In this document: in pieces, positions 17,886-27,349 of the stretch
Layout of the letters: the number at the start of each line of letters is the position of its first letter
How positions within the stretch are numbered: the first letter of the stretch is position 1
Assembly: GCA_023091735.1 (NCBI GenBank)
Contig: JALKBU010000696.1
Location: 1-27,554 of the forward strand
From: Trichomonas tenax
Lineage: Eukaryota; Parabasalia; Trichomonadida; Trichomonadidae
Direction: 5' to 3'
Length of the DNA: 27,554 nucleotides
Translations under genes and position numbers: made by a program
The notes under the pieces: generated by a model
What the model saw: the letters and a program-made list of their open reading frames with translations, nothing else
The model's database searches: none
Told to the model about the DNA's origin: nothing

Positions 17886-18521
17886 ATGAGTGATCTTCCT
17901 TTCGCTAAAAGAGAACCGAGGGAAATAAAAATGCCTGAACCGACACCAGAAGGGACATTCAGACGCCTCGGATACAGTTTTAATCTGAATCCTCAAGTTG
18001 GACCGCAAAGAAAAACTCAATCAGGTTTATTGAGGCCGATGACATTGAAAAGCGAGGCAAAAACAATCGATTCGAGGCTTTCTCAACTAGATCGCAACAA
18101 ATTAAACGCTTTTAACGAGCGTGGATCGAGATTAGGATCAGGAATTCAAATGTCGGCATCAGCAACATTTGCAACACGCCACGGAAGTCTCCCTGTTGGA
18201 TACAGCACGTTCTGGATATCAAAGCCTGATCCAGACTCAGGGCATTTGCCAGATCCGGACGAAGTTTATCAGACGTCTTATTTGAAGACTCCTGTCTCGG
18301 ATTTGGACAAGCAAATGCGCGCAGCCCACAACAGTAGCGTGATGGCGGAAAAAACTTTTCACATGGATCGTCTTAAGAAGCGTGAAGAGATGGATCAGAT
18401 GACATCTGACACACTCAATGAAGCGAAGATTAAAAGTGCTCAACAGCAACGTGAAAGTTATAACAAAGCACTCGAAAATCGGCAAAGATTGGAGCGTCTT
18501 AGATACCACATATTCGAGTGA
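17886..18521 (+). CDS. Conserved-looking 211-residue protein, function unknown
   Basis: This hydrophilic protein of 211 residues is not one I recognise. The N-terminal half is Pro/Arg/Ser-rich and probably extended (KMPEPTPEGTFRRLGYSF; QRKTQSGLLRPMTLKSEA). The middle has aromatic-Pro segments (YSTFWISKPDPDSGH; PDPDEVYQTSYLKTPVSDL). Residues about 140-211 form one charged helix (KTFHMDRLKKREEMDQMTSD to ENRQRLERLRYHIF). It has no membrane segment or signal peptide. Proline-punctuated extended N-termini with a C-terminal helix occur in small microtubule-inner or axonemal proteins, which would suit a flagellate, but this is only a guess from shape. The gene ends in TGA and has a TGTCACTTTTT word 23 bp before its ATG. 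Confidence 0.75.
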   Translation: MSDLPFAKREPREIKMPEPTPEGTFRRLGYSFNLNPQVGPQRKTQSGLLRPMTLKSEAKTIDSRLSQLDRNKLNAFNERGSRLGSGIQMSASATFATRHGSLPVGYSTFWISKPDPDSGHLPDPDEVYQTSYLKTPVSDLDKQMRAAHNSSVMAEKTFHMDRLKKREEMDQMTSDTLNEAKIKSAQQQRESYNKALENRQRLERLRYHIFE

Positions 18522-18689
18522 ATTGTATTGTAGATTTATATTTTGTTATTGTTGTTTGATTTAAAAAATTAACTTTTTCTACAATTGCAAGGACTTTAAT
18601 TTGAGTCTTTGAAGAATGCTTTTGTCTCATTTAGATTCTTTACCAAGCTTTCACTCATATTTAAATTAAAATGATATTTTTATATTACT

Positions 18690-18987
18690 AAAAATCACGC
18701 AATTGCATTCAATTATAAAGACATCAGTGAATGCTGCATAATTGATGAAAACATCAAAATAAATGATTTTAGCTTCGCCCATGTGCAATTTAGAATGGAT
18801 ATGTGATTTTGTTTTCTTACATTGTAATCGCCTTGAATCTATCAATATTAATTATGTCAAAACTATAGCTTTTTCTTGTTGCGATGCCGTCACAACTATT
18901 AATATTTCATCAGTGCATTCACTATTGAAGTATAATATGACATATGTAAATGAAAATGTCATATTTCATTGTAAATCTGACGCGTAA
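18690..18987 (+). pseudogene. Relic of a BspA-like leucine-rich repeat protein
   Basis: Two plus-strand frames together show about three degenerate Treponema-type leucine-rich repeats, the BspA-like kind abundant in trichomonads (consensus L-x-x-I-x-I-x-x-x-V-x-x-I-x-x-x-A-F-x-x-C). The first frame gives IAFNYKDISE and INDFSFAH. After a shift near 18780 the second gives FVFLHCNRLESININYVKTI, then AFSCCDAVTTINISSV. No upstream start, signal peptide or further repeats are found, so this is an isolated fragment. Its 3' end overlaps the promoter and start region of the next gene. Confidence 0.5.
18934..18965. promoter_or_regulatory. Inverted repeat ahead of the BTB-UBR gene
   Basis: AATATGACAT (18934-18943) and ATGTCATATT (18956-18965) are exact reverse complements around 12 bp containing ATGTAAA. 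Its form resembles the inverted repeat ahead of the fluoride channel, and it ends 26 bp before the ATG at 18992. Confidence 0.35.
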
Positions 18988-18991
18988 AGAA

Positions 18992-20608
18992 ATGTCAAAA
19001 ATTTTAATGCTTGAAAACCAAATAACACAAGAGAAAGTAGTGTTGATGTTTTCAAGTCTTCCAAATTATCCATCTGTGACATTTAAATTCACTGATAAAT
19101 CTTATTCCATTGGAGCTCCTTTTGCTTTCATTTTATCAAAACTTGCATTAGAAAAATTTCGAAATGAAGGCACAACAGTTATCAATATTCCATTTGCTGA
19201 CAATTATGATATATTTCCGACATTGATCGACTTACCAACAAAACATTTCAAGGAAGATAGAAATCATTTTCGATCATGCATTAAGATTATCGCATTTCTA
19301 CAAATGGAATCTTTTTATCCAAAAATTTCAAAGGAGAATCTATTTGACGAAATCGCAAATTATTTATATTTCCAAAAATGCTCAAATAAGCCATATGATG
19401 CAGAAATAGATAAAATAGCCGAAAATTATTACAAAATAGATCCAGATTTATTAAATATTTTAGATTTCGAAGAGATTGAAAGAATAATTAGTCATCCAAA
19501 GCTTAAATTAGAATCAGAAGATCATTTACTTTCTCACATCGATAACTATATTTCAATATATGGATCTGTTGCTGAAAAACTTTATGATTATATTCATATT
19601 TATATGTTATCATCAGTTGGACTTAACAAATATGCAGAAGCAACAAGAGGAATAACCATCAGCCAAAATATGATAAATTCGCTACTGCATGCATATTCAA
19701 TTGATGACAATGATTTCCCATTCGATTATAATCGATATATTCCATCAGAATCATTAATAGGAAACATTCTTGATCACACTAGCAACACAGAATTCCTCAA
19801 AGAGACAATTTTCGATACTCCTAAAGGATTTTTCGAGTATTACCAAAAACTCAAAGAACAGAGAAATGATCCCTATGTTATTATCACTACGAGCAGCCGC
19901 ACGGAAAAGGATCCTGATATAGTTATTGCGCCAGATTCCGAGAATGGAAACTGGGTTTCAGAAAATAAAGAAAACAGTTGGATTGAGTTTGAGTTTAAGA
20001 AAGGTTTGTTCAAACTGAAGCGATACAAACTGCAAAGTCATAACGGACCATCTTATTTGAAGAATTGGAAAGTTGAATCATTCGATCATAAAGAACAGAA
20101 TTATGTCGAGATCGCCAATGTCCATGATGAATCAAGTTTATGCATTAAGAAAGGAACAAGAATTTTTGAAGTTTCTAATCCTGATGTTGCAGCATCAAAA
20201 ATACGAATCACAATGAAAGGGAAATCTTCTTATGGCGATTACAAGTTTTGTTTAAGACGTATCGAATTTTATGGAACATATTACGGAAATCTTCCGACGA
20301 TTGTTAAATTTAACCCATCCATTGACTGTTCATATCTTATTACAGGATCGAACTATGTCCCTCAGAGGATCTATCGCTGTTTAGATTGCTGCACTGATCC
20401 TAACACATGTATCTGCGAAGCATGTGCAAAAAGATGTCATGCTGGACATCGACTCTCCTCACCAATAATGTCGAATAGCGCTTATTGCGATTGTGGAGGA
20501 GGATTTCTTAGCTGCCAATGCAAGAGCTGCGGAAGATGTGAACAAATTGACACATCTCAAGAATCCATCGAAGAAGCAAAAAGACTTATCAGACAACCTA
20601 TTGAATAA
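18992..20608 (+). CDS. BTB-like/BACK-like, F5-8 type C and UBR-box protein
   Basis: This 538-residue protein has three parts. Residues about 10-240 are the trichomonad BTB-like plus BACK-like region (VTFKFTDKSYSIGAPFAFIL; later PKLKLESEDHLLSHIDNYIS). Residues about 296-430 are an F5/8 type C (discoidin, SAD-like) beta-sandwich (GNWVSENKENSWIEFEF; RYKLQSHNGPSYLKNWKVES; LRRIEFYGTYY). Residues about 455-515 are a UBR-type zinc box with Cys463, Cys466, Cys473, Cys475, Cys478, Cys482, His483, His486, Cys499, Cys501, Cys508 and Cys510 (KRCHAGHR; YCDCGGG). BTB-BACK proteins elsewhere link substrates to cullin-3 ligases, and UBR boxes bind N-degrons, so a substrate-receptor role is a fair inference. 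An in-frame ATG at 18950 would add 14 residues but lies inside the promoter-like inverted repeat. Confidence 0.75.
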   Translation: MSKILMLENQITQEKVVLMFSSLPNYPSVTFKFTDKSYSIGAPFAFILSKLALEKFRNEGTTVINIPFADNYDIFPTLIDLPTKHFKEDRNHFRSCIKIIAFLQMESFYPKISKENLFDEIANYLYFQKCSNKPYDAEIDKIAENYYKIDPDLLNILDFEEIERIISHPKLKLESEDHLLSHIDNYISIYGSVAEKLYDYIHIYMLSSVGLNKYAEATRGITISQNMINSLLHAYSIDDNDFPFDYNRYIPSESLIGNILDHTSNTEFLKETIFDTPKGFFEYYQKLKEQRNDPYVIITTSSRTEKDPDIVIAPDSENGNWVSENKENSWIEFEFKKGLFKLKRYKLQSHNGPSYLKNWKVESFDHKEQNYVEIANVHDESSLCIKKGTRIFEVSNPDVAASKIRITMKGKSSYGDYKFCLRRIEFYGTYYGNLPTIVKFNPSIDCSYLITGSNYVPQRIYRCLDCCTDPNTCICEACAKRCHAGHRLSSPIMSNSAYCDCGGGFLSCQCKSCGRCEQIDTSQESIEEAKRLIRQPIE

Positions 20609-21744
20609 ATATAACATGTGCACACTTGATAAGAGGTTTTTTTAGCTTGATTATCGACATCTTTATCTATAAATGGCTATAAAAATTTTTGAGACTATCA
20701 TTAAGAATTATAATTGAATAAAAACATCATTGTTTACTCAAAGTTGGAAAAAATGTAATGTACGCATTTATCAGGGATGCTTGAAAATATACGTTATTGA
20801 TAAAAAGGAAAAGTTATCCCCATTATAAATCGGCAGACCCTGATATTTTGAGTTCAGGCTACTTATTGGAAAAGTGACATTATTGCCATTGTAGCTGCAC
20901 ACAAGAATTTCAAAAAAAAAATCAGGCCTCCGGCGATGATGATGACGCCACGCCAGCGCCGTAGGCTCCAGCAGCATTATCATCGCCTCCTGCCGAAAAA
21001 GACCGGAGAGATATCAAATATGTCCATCTTAATTTTTTTCTTCCCTTTTCCCCAAAATAACATAAATTATTTAATATTAATAAAATATATAATTTGATAT
21101 GAAATAGAGAGGAGGGACGCCGTTATTTCTAAACTAGATAGAGAGAGGATATGATCCCAATTCATAATCAAGTTAAAAAACACGGCTTGACTAGAAAACA
21201 AGAAGCAGGGACCCCTAAGCCCTAGCAAGTGGAGCATACACAGCCTGACAGGGAGGTGTCGCATCCTTCTGTCATGTTTTCACTTATCATTGAGCATCCA
21301 AATCTGTTATCAAATTTCCAATTTCACTTTCAATTATTCATTCCCACAGAGGTTGAAGCAGCCTGACCAGCTACTTCAGCACCTGTGATAATTCATTAAT
21401 ATACATTAACATAAGATGCTGATATAATAGTCTCTTTTCCCAGAAACTATTTTTGACTTTTGGAAAGCATGTGTCCTTCATTTTGGATAAAAAAAGTTTA
21501 TCGTTGATTTCAAAAATTATCATAATTATATTTTACTCAATTTTAATGCCGGAACTTCTTGAAATCGCAAAGAGGTAATCTCTTGAGAGCAAGAATATGG
21601 AGTGGCTTGATATTTTTTACAAAACTCTCTAAAAACAAGATAAATAAGGCTTAAATACTGTATAGATAATAAAAATCAAATAAAATCAAGATAAAAATTG
21701 TTTTTTTCTAAAAATCCAAAATCGTTATAAAATTCAAAATAAAA
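20609..21744. other. 1.1-kb spacer with a GC-richer, hairpin-rich section
   Basis: No protein-like frame is found. Between about 20925 and 21390 the sequence alternates AT-rich and unusually GC-rich blocks with several inverted repeats. GGCGATGATGATG 20932-20944 faces CATTATCATCGCC 20975-20987 (one G-U pair). TGACAG 21246-21251 faces CTGTCA 21269-21274. An 18-bp imperfect stem lies at 21345-21387. The part after 21400 is plain AT-rich DNA and should contain the CC2D2A promoter, although the TGTCACTTTTT word is absent there. A structured non-coding RNA or a decayed insertion would both fit. Confidence 0.4.
21345..21387. repeat. Imperfect 18-bp hairpin with 7-nt loop
   Basis: The arms CACAGAGGTTGAAGCAGC (21345-21362) and GCTACTTCAGCACCTGTG (21370-21387) pair at 14 of 18 positions, plus one G-U, around the loop CTGACCA. 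Confidence 0.7.
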
Positions 21745-24700
21745 ATGACGGAAGAAAATGTTATAGTTCGTTCCGAGGCTCTCCTCGACAGGGTCAGGAC
21801 GCAGATGAACCAGGGCAGTATCATTGCACCCAATATAAAGATCGAACAAACTCTTCCTTTTGTTCCACAACTCGATGAATCTATGGGAATAAGTTCTGCC
21901 GGTGGTGGCGCAGAGCCGCCTTTATCGCCAGTCAAACCGCCACCTGGTGACCCGCAAACGCAAACAAGATACAAACAATATTTCATTTCAGGAAAAGTTG
22001 AAACCGAAACGATAATAACTCACGAATATTACATTCATGGATCAGTTCCGTCATCTCCAGGATCACAGTCTCTTCATCCTGTTTCTAGATATCAAACAGC
22101 AAGAAATAATAATCGATTAGAAAATCCTGATGAAGAAATACCAGATCTGAATACAGAGTTCGTTATAACAAAGCCTGGGTGTTATCATCATCCAAAAACT
22201 CCAGAAAACGTTACTAAAAATATGTATATCAAAGCAAATCAACTTCCAGACAAAGTTCAGCACAAAACACCACTTCCAGGAGGCAGAGATATCGCTGCTG
22301 AAGGTTACTTCGTTCCTAACGAACCTCTTGTTAAGAAATCAAACAAATCGAGATTAGAAAATCGTCTCCTTTGGGATGATCCAAATGGACAGTATTTCTT
22401 TGGTGCTGATGGCAACATGAGAAACGACACGCCAAATGTTGTTGAAATTTCACCAGATTTCCCGATAAAAACAAAGAAAGGAGATCAGCTTAAAGAGCCA
22501 GAGATTAAACCAGAAGATCAGCTCGAATTCAATCCAGCTGCAGTCTGGGGTGTTCAAGATGTCGATGTTTCAAGAATGATTCGCATTGAAATTCCAAAGA
22601 TTCATTTCCTCATTCATCCTCTTTCATCACTCGAAGATTTACTTGATAACCGCATCAGGCAACTCTACGCAGCACTTATGCAAGATGCTGATGCACCAAT
22701 CTCGAAATATTACAAGAACCGCGTCAAAGCACTCAGAAATGAAATGGCTCGTTGCGATGAATCTCCACAGGGACTTGCTAAAGAAAAACAATTGCTTGAA
22801 GAAATCTTGCAGTACCACCATGCCAAGGACCAGGCAGAGGCAAATCTCAGAAAGCAGCGTGAAGAGTTAGTCACAACTTACAAGGAATTAAAGGATTATC
22901 GAAAGCAAATCGGCTACGGAGTACATTCTTTAGGACTTAAGTGGCAAGTGAGGAATTTCACACAATCCGAGAAAGAGAAACAAGAGCAGAACTTCGAGAA
23001 CCACCTCGGGCACAGAGCTGAAGAAGTTGTTAGATTGGCGCAGCTCTCTGGTGAAGAGAAAGACATTGATACAGTCATCGAGGAATTAAGACAGAACCAC
23101 GCAAAGCTTGGATTACATCTTCCTGGCGATCCATTGTGGAGACCAGTTCTCACTGAGAATGAGGACGTTACTCCATTGATCAATTGCCCAGAGAAGGAGA
23201 AGCAAAGAAGACAGAGAATTCAGCAAGCTAAGGTCTATGTTCGCGTTAAGATCGGCTCAGATACAAATATCACATCTCTTATCGTCCCATTGAACAGAGA
23301 TTTCATTGCTTTACCAGATCTCGCTATCGAAGTCGAAGTCACAAAAGTCCCAGAGAACGTCATCTGCGAAGTCTGGGAGACAGGTTATGTCAGAGCGAGA
23401 CATATCGCAACAGTTAACTTCACGACAACAGTTGGTATGCCAACAGATGATGAAGTCTACGAGTTCACAGCTCAGCCACCGAATGGCAAGGGAAGAATGA
23501 TTGTTGGTAACGTCTACGCAAGATGCTTCGTTAAGCCATGCCCAGAAGAGAGAATTCTTGTTAAGCCCGCTGCTCAGAGCGAAGAACAGAAGAAGCAATT
23601 AGCTCAGGATCCATCGAGATTCATGAGCGTTCCTAAGCTCTTGGAGTGGGCCGATACACATGATCCAAACGATCCATACGTCAGCTCAATGCTTGCTGGT
23701 GTTAAAGCACAGAGAAATGCTGAACGTGTTGCAGGAAGATTCAAACTTGATCCGCTTCAAGAGCAGACATTATTCTCAAGTTTCGCTCCATCAACAATCA
23801 CACAGCAGATTCAGCAGCACATCATTCGTATCCAGCGCCAACAGATCGATGAAGAGATGCGCAGAATGAAAGAAGAAATCGCTGAAGAGGAGGAAACTAA
23901 GATTGATGATCAACTTACGCGCAACAATATCATTCAACAAATTGAGCCTCCAACAGGGTCTTCTATCTGGCGTGCTATCCGTGACTTCTTCAGGAGGAGG
24001 AGACCACTTCAGCCAGTTGCTGAAGATGGAATTCCAACGAATGATTTATGCGAATATTCTCAACTCGTTATCAGAATCTTCAGAGCTGTCGATGTCCCAT
24101 ATAGAACACAGTTCGGACTTGGACCGAATAACATGGATGGCCGCAGACAGTTGTTCTTGAGAATCTGCCTCGATAATGATGTCCGCTTAACAAGGATTGC
24201 TGAGAATGATTGGAATGAATTGATCAGATTCAATCTTGTTAACGAAGGCGAGGAAATACCATCAATGAATGACGTTGCTTCCAAACTCATCAGAATCGAT
24301 CTGTTCGATCGTGTTGACTTCGTCGAAGACTTCTTCGAAGAGAGATTCCTTGGATCCCTTGAACTTCCAATGACTGCTGTCTGGGCAACAGGAGAACTCA
24401 CAGGAATCTTCCCACTCAACACCCCACCAATCCAACTTGCTTACTTCGCAGAAAACAAGAAGCCGATTGGTTTGTATGCTTCTATTGCTGTCAAGCCACG
24501 TATCGCAGACCCGCCAACAGCAAATCCATTCACATCTCTCGAATCCCTCGAAATCAGAGAACGTGCAAACAGATTCGCCACAAAACTCAACGCGAAGGAG
24601 TTCGATTATCCACGCTCATTCAGAGTTATGTGCGCAAGAGAAGATAGTCTCTCTGTTCTTTGCTGCAGAATGATTTTCAGCCTCATTCCTCCAGAGCCAA

Positions 24701-25884
24701 TCAAGACGGCTTTGCATGCAATCAGGTTCGTTTCTTCCATCCCGTTCCTTCCAGACGCTCTTCAGTACCACACTGCTGGCGATGTTTGGCTTTCATGCCG
24801 CGAGTTCCTCGATTCAAGAGCCGGTGATGAAGAAGAACACGCAATCCTTCTTGCTTGCTTCTTGAAGGCATTAGGAGAGGAATCTTATGTCGTTTTGGGC
24901 TCTGATGTTTTGAATGGTGGAGCTTGCTACGTTATGTACAGACACAATGACGGCGGACTGAGAATCGTTGATCCAGTCAGAGGCAACGAGTTCCACTTCA
25001 GCGATCCAAGCTGCACATTGACAAGCATCGGTGTTGTCTTTAATGACTCTAACATGTGGATGAACGTTCAGAAGCCAGTTACCCCATGGCAGATCGATTG
25101 GGATCTTTCGAACACAAAGAAGTGGATTCCATTCTTCGACAACAAGTTCCCATACACGCCACTTCATGAGGATCCAAATGATCAGATCGAATACGCTCCA
25201 GCAGACGAAGAAGAGGCAAAGAGAATTCAGGCTGATATCAAAGCTTCTCTCCGAGCAGCCATTGAAGAAGATCGTGGCGGTGAGCCAACAAGATGGAATG
25301 CTGATGTCACAAAGGCCATCGATGAATCGCTCAGCTTGATTATCGAAATAGAGAATCAGAATCAGTCCGCACATAATGTTGACGAGCGTTCTATGAACGA
25401 AGCTCTTCATTTCTTAGAGAACAATCTTGCAGACTACAGACTTATCGGTGCTCCATTCGCTGCACCATTCACAAGCGTTGACAGAATCACTGATGAAATC
25501 CGTGCTCAGGGAACATTCCTAACACTTGCTGATGGCGTTGAGTTCGCTCTTTCTGTCAGGGTTATTCCACTTCCACACGAATTGTACCTTGCTTGGGTCT
25601 TCCTTTGCGCAGCTGTTAAAGTCGAAGGAGGAAATCTCAACCGTGTTTATGAAGAAGAAGAAGATTACAACGAAGAAGAAGAGAACGAAGGCGAGAATGT
25701 TAAGAGAGAACTCACTCCAGAAACAAATGAACAGACCCCACAAAGCAAGCCAGAAAATCAACCTGCAGAAAAAGAACCAACACAAAGCTCAGAGAAAGAT
25801 CCAACACAGGAATCTGAGAAAGAAGAAGCTATCGTAGTTGATGAACCGGCTGATGATGAACCACAAGGTGATGATGAAATTTAA
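21745..25884 (+). CDS. CC2D2A: CC2D2A, ciliary transition-zone protein
   Basis: This 1,379-residue protein has the CC2D2A domain order; the animal protein is about 1,620. A disordered Pro-rich N-terminus leads to a coiled-coil helix region at about 302-390 (KEKQLLEEILQYHHAKDQAE). Next is the CC2D2A-specific N-terminal C2 domain at about 495-620, then a canonical C2 domain at about 774-900 (LVIRIFRAVDVPYRTQFGLG). A transglutaminase-like fold at about 1015-1100 has RAGDEEEHAILLACFL, where the catalytic Cys region of active relatives is replaced by acidic residues as in the whole family. WQIDWDLSNTKKWIPFF and a C-terminal helical domain follow. The tail is acidic with short EK-[DE]-PTQ repeats. 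CC2D2A belongs to the MKS module that anchors the axoneme to the membrane at the base of cilia and flagella. The gene stands alone. Confidence 0.85.
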   Translation: MTEENVIVRSEALLDRVRTQMNQGSIIAPNIKIEQTLPFVPQLDESMGISSAGGGAEPPLSPVKPPPGDPQTQTRYKQYFISGKVETETIITHEYYIHGSVPSSPGSQSLHPVSRYQTARNNNRLENPDEEIPDLNTEFVITKPGCYHHPKTPENVTKNMYIKANQLPDKVQHKTPLPGGRDIAAEGYFVPNEPLVKKSNKSRLENRLLWDDPNGQYFFGADGNMRNDTPNVVEISPDFPIKTKKGDQLKEPEIKPEDQLEFNPAAVWGVQDVDVSRMIRIEIPKIHFLIHPLSSLEDLLDNRIRQLYAALMQDADAPISKYYKNRVKALRNEMARCDESPQGLAKEKQLLEEILQYHHAKDQAEANLRKQREELVTTYKELKDYRKQIGYGVHSLGLKWQVRNFTQSEKEKQEQNFENHLGHRAEEVVRLAQLSGEEKDIDTVIEELRQNHAKLGLHLPGDPLWRPVLTENEDVTPLINCPEKEKQRRQRIQQAKVYVRVKIGSDTNITSLIVPLNRDFIALPDLAIEVEVTKVPENVICEVWETGYVRARHIATVNFTTTVGMPTDDEVYEFTAQPPNGKGRMIVGNVYARCFVKPCPEERILVKPAAQSEEQKKQLAQDPSRFMSVPKLLEWADTHDPNDPYVSSMLAGVKAQRNAERVAGRFKLDPLQEQTLFSSFAPSTITQQIQQHIIRIQRQQIDEEMRRMKEEIAEEEETKIDDQLTRNNIIQQIEPPTGSSIWRAIRDFFRRRRPLQPVAEDGIPTNDLCEYSQLVIRIFRAVDVPYRTQFGLGPNNMDGRRQLFLRICLDNDVRLTRIAENDWNELIRFNLVNEGEEIPSMNDVASKLIRIDLFDRVDFVEDFFEERFLGSLELPMTAVWATGELTGIFPLNTPPIQLAYFAENKKPIGLYASIAVKPRIADPPTANPFTSLESLEIRERANRFATKLNAKEFDYPRSFRVMCAREDSLSVLCCRMIFSLIPPEPIKTALHAIRFVSSIPFLPDALQYHTAGDVWLSCREFLDSRAGDEEEHAILLACFLKALGEESYVVLGSDVLNGGACYVMYRHNDGGLRIVDPVRGNEFHFSDPSCTLTSIGVVFNDSNMWMNVQKPVTPWQIDWDLSNTKKWIPFFDNKFPYTPLHEDPNDQIEYAPADEEEAKRIQADIKASLRAAIEEDRGGEPTRWNADVTKAIDESLSLIIEIENQNQSAHNVDERSMNEALHFLENNLADYRLIGAPFAAPFTSVDRITDEIRAQGTFLTLADGVEFALSVRVIPLPHELYLAWVFLCAAVKVEGGNLNRVYEEEEDYNEEEENEGENVKRELTPETNEQTPQSKPENQPAEKEPTQSSEKDPTQESEKEEAIVVDEPADDEPQGDDEI

Positions 25885-26239
25885 TTTCTTTTTTTTTATT
25901 ATATTTTTAGAATATTTTTTTTTGTGTAATTTAAAATTATTATTTATAAGTTTTTATTCATTCATAGTTATGCTATTGTCTATAGTAATTTATAATGAGA
26001 AAATTCTTCAATGATCTTTCATTCATTCTTGAGGAAAACTCGATTTTTTTTGGTGTCTATAGAAATTTTTGGCGCGTAAATTTAAACATCATTGCCTCTG
26101 ATTTCTTCGATTGGCGGTTTGGAGTATTCATGAATATGAAGTTAAACTGAAACTCAAAAAGCTGAACTACGATATTTTGATAAATAATGAATCAAATTAT
26201 TTTTTTTTTTTTTTGCATTTTTGTTTAGATACAAACAGT
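25885..26239. other. Convergent 3' spacer with T-runs
   Basis: This spacer lies between the CC2D2A stop and the PDI-like stop, which face each other. It is AT-rich with T-tracts just after 25884 and a run of about 16 T at 26199-26214. No gene is recognised. Confidence 0.5.
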
Positions 26240-27349
26240 TTATTCGAATTTATATGTTGGTTCTCCATCACACATCGTATAATATCCCGCGATTAATAAA
26301 GAGACAACAATTGCAGTAAAAATGAGATAAAAAGTAGTGTTAGACATCTTTGAGCCAGGGAAGAGAATTAAATCTCTAAAAATAAATGATAATCGCTTCT
26401 TCTGGATATTATCTAAGGATTCAAAGTCCACTGATATTGCATTCTCAATGTGAGTTGAATTAACTCCTGAAAGGAGAACAAATTTGTTCTTTTTATCATT
26501 TGTAATTAATGCAGCAGGATATTGTAATTTATCGATAGATATACTTCCTCCATTTAAGAATTTGAATCTCTCGGTTGTAACAGCTGCGAAATGATGCGAT
26601 AAATACTTGCTTCCGAGGTCTTTAAATTGACCAGAATCTTTGATGTCGTTTACGATCGTAATAACTAAAGGCCTGCTTTTGGACATAATCTCAGACCATT
26701 TTACTGTAGCAAATGGCTTCGTTTTGTACTCTTTTAAGAATTTCTTAAATTTTTTGTTCGAAAATGGAGATTCCATTACTGTGGAATGTGACTGATCACC
26801 ATAAACAGCTGTAGACATTTCAGATTGATTGATATTGAGATAAAAATGATTTTCTAATTTAATATCTTTTTCAACGAAGTTGTCGACCAATGCACACGCT
26901 TCTTTGAGTGTTCCTGTGTGATTTATTACAAATGCTGGGTAATTTAATGAATTATTCAATTTGTTATTATCCAAAACTTGGCATAATTCGTCCATTTTTA
27001 GACCTTTGAGATAATCAGTGTGATGTTGGAAGCCTGTAAGGTGTCTATCTCCATTATATGTGTGAGAATGACCTTTCAAAACGTATCTCCAAGAAGGATA
27101 TCCGTTAATGTTGTGAGTTTTGCTGCAAATGTGATTGTGCTCTTCACAATCGACTTCAGCAATGATAACCTTTGGATCATTTTTGTACTGCTCCATTAAT
27201 TTCGTCCAATCTGGGTGAACATCTTTGCAGTGGCCGCAATGTGGCGAAAAAAGGAAGAGGTAGACAGGGACCTTCCAGGACTGGTTCATGACGTGGAAGT
27301 GCATCTTCTCGTTCAGTATCATAGAGTAAAAAGGAAGGAAATAAAGCAT
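26240..27349 (-). CDS. Membrane-tethered thioredoxin/PDI-like protein (CGHC)
   Basis: This 369-residue protein has a thioredoxin fold at residues about 25-130 with the active site FSPHCGHCKDVHPDW, the CGHC of protein disulphide isomerases, and the conserved cis-proline segment INGYPSWR. A second, divergent region of about 150 residues with no Cys pair follows, perhaps an inactive thioredoxin-like domain. A single membrane helix lies near the C-terminus (TFYLIFTAIVVSLLIAGYYT), with a 12-residue tail (DGEPTYKFE). The N-terminus is hydrophobic (MLYFLPFYSMIL), short but compatible with a signal sequence. The likely role is oxidative folding in the ER, anchored like TMX proteins with the active domain in the lumen. 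The start at 27349 is the first ATG after a spacer full of promoter words. Confidence 0.8.
   Translation of the reverse strand: MLYFLPFYSMILNEKMHFHVMNQSWKVPVYLFLFSPHCGHCKDVHPDWTKLMEQYKNDPKVIIAEVDCEEHNHICSKTHNINGYPSWRYVLKGHSHTYNGDRHLTGFQHHTDYLKGLKMDELCQVLDNNKLNNSLNYPAFVINHTGTLKEACALVDNFVEKDIKLENHFYLNINQSEMSTAVYGDQSHSTVMESPFSNKKFKKFLKEYKTKPFATVKWSEIMSKSRPLVITIVNDIKDSGQFKDLGSKYLSHHFAAVTTERFKFLNGGSISIDKLQYPAALITNDKKNKFVLLSGVNSTHIENAISVDFESLDNIQKKRLSFIFRDLILFPGSKMSNTTFYLIFTAIVVSLLIAGYYTMCDGEPTYKFE

Noticed and set aside
18763..18987. A 74-residue plus-strand frame as an independent gene
   Set aside because: It has repeat-like content but no full start, continues the sense of another frame upstream, and overlaps the next gene. 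It is better read as a BspA-like relic.
20771..21264. Short minus-strand frames in the spacer before CC2D2A
   Set aside because: They run through hairpin arms and low-complexity DNA, with no domain or signal, and their composition does not match genes here.
24871..25785. Minus-strand hydrophobic frames inside CC2D2A
   Set aside because: They are antisense shadows; the Phe-rich one at 25519-25785 mirrors the Glu/Lys-rich acidic tail.
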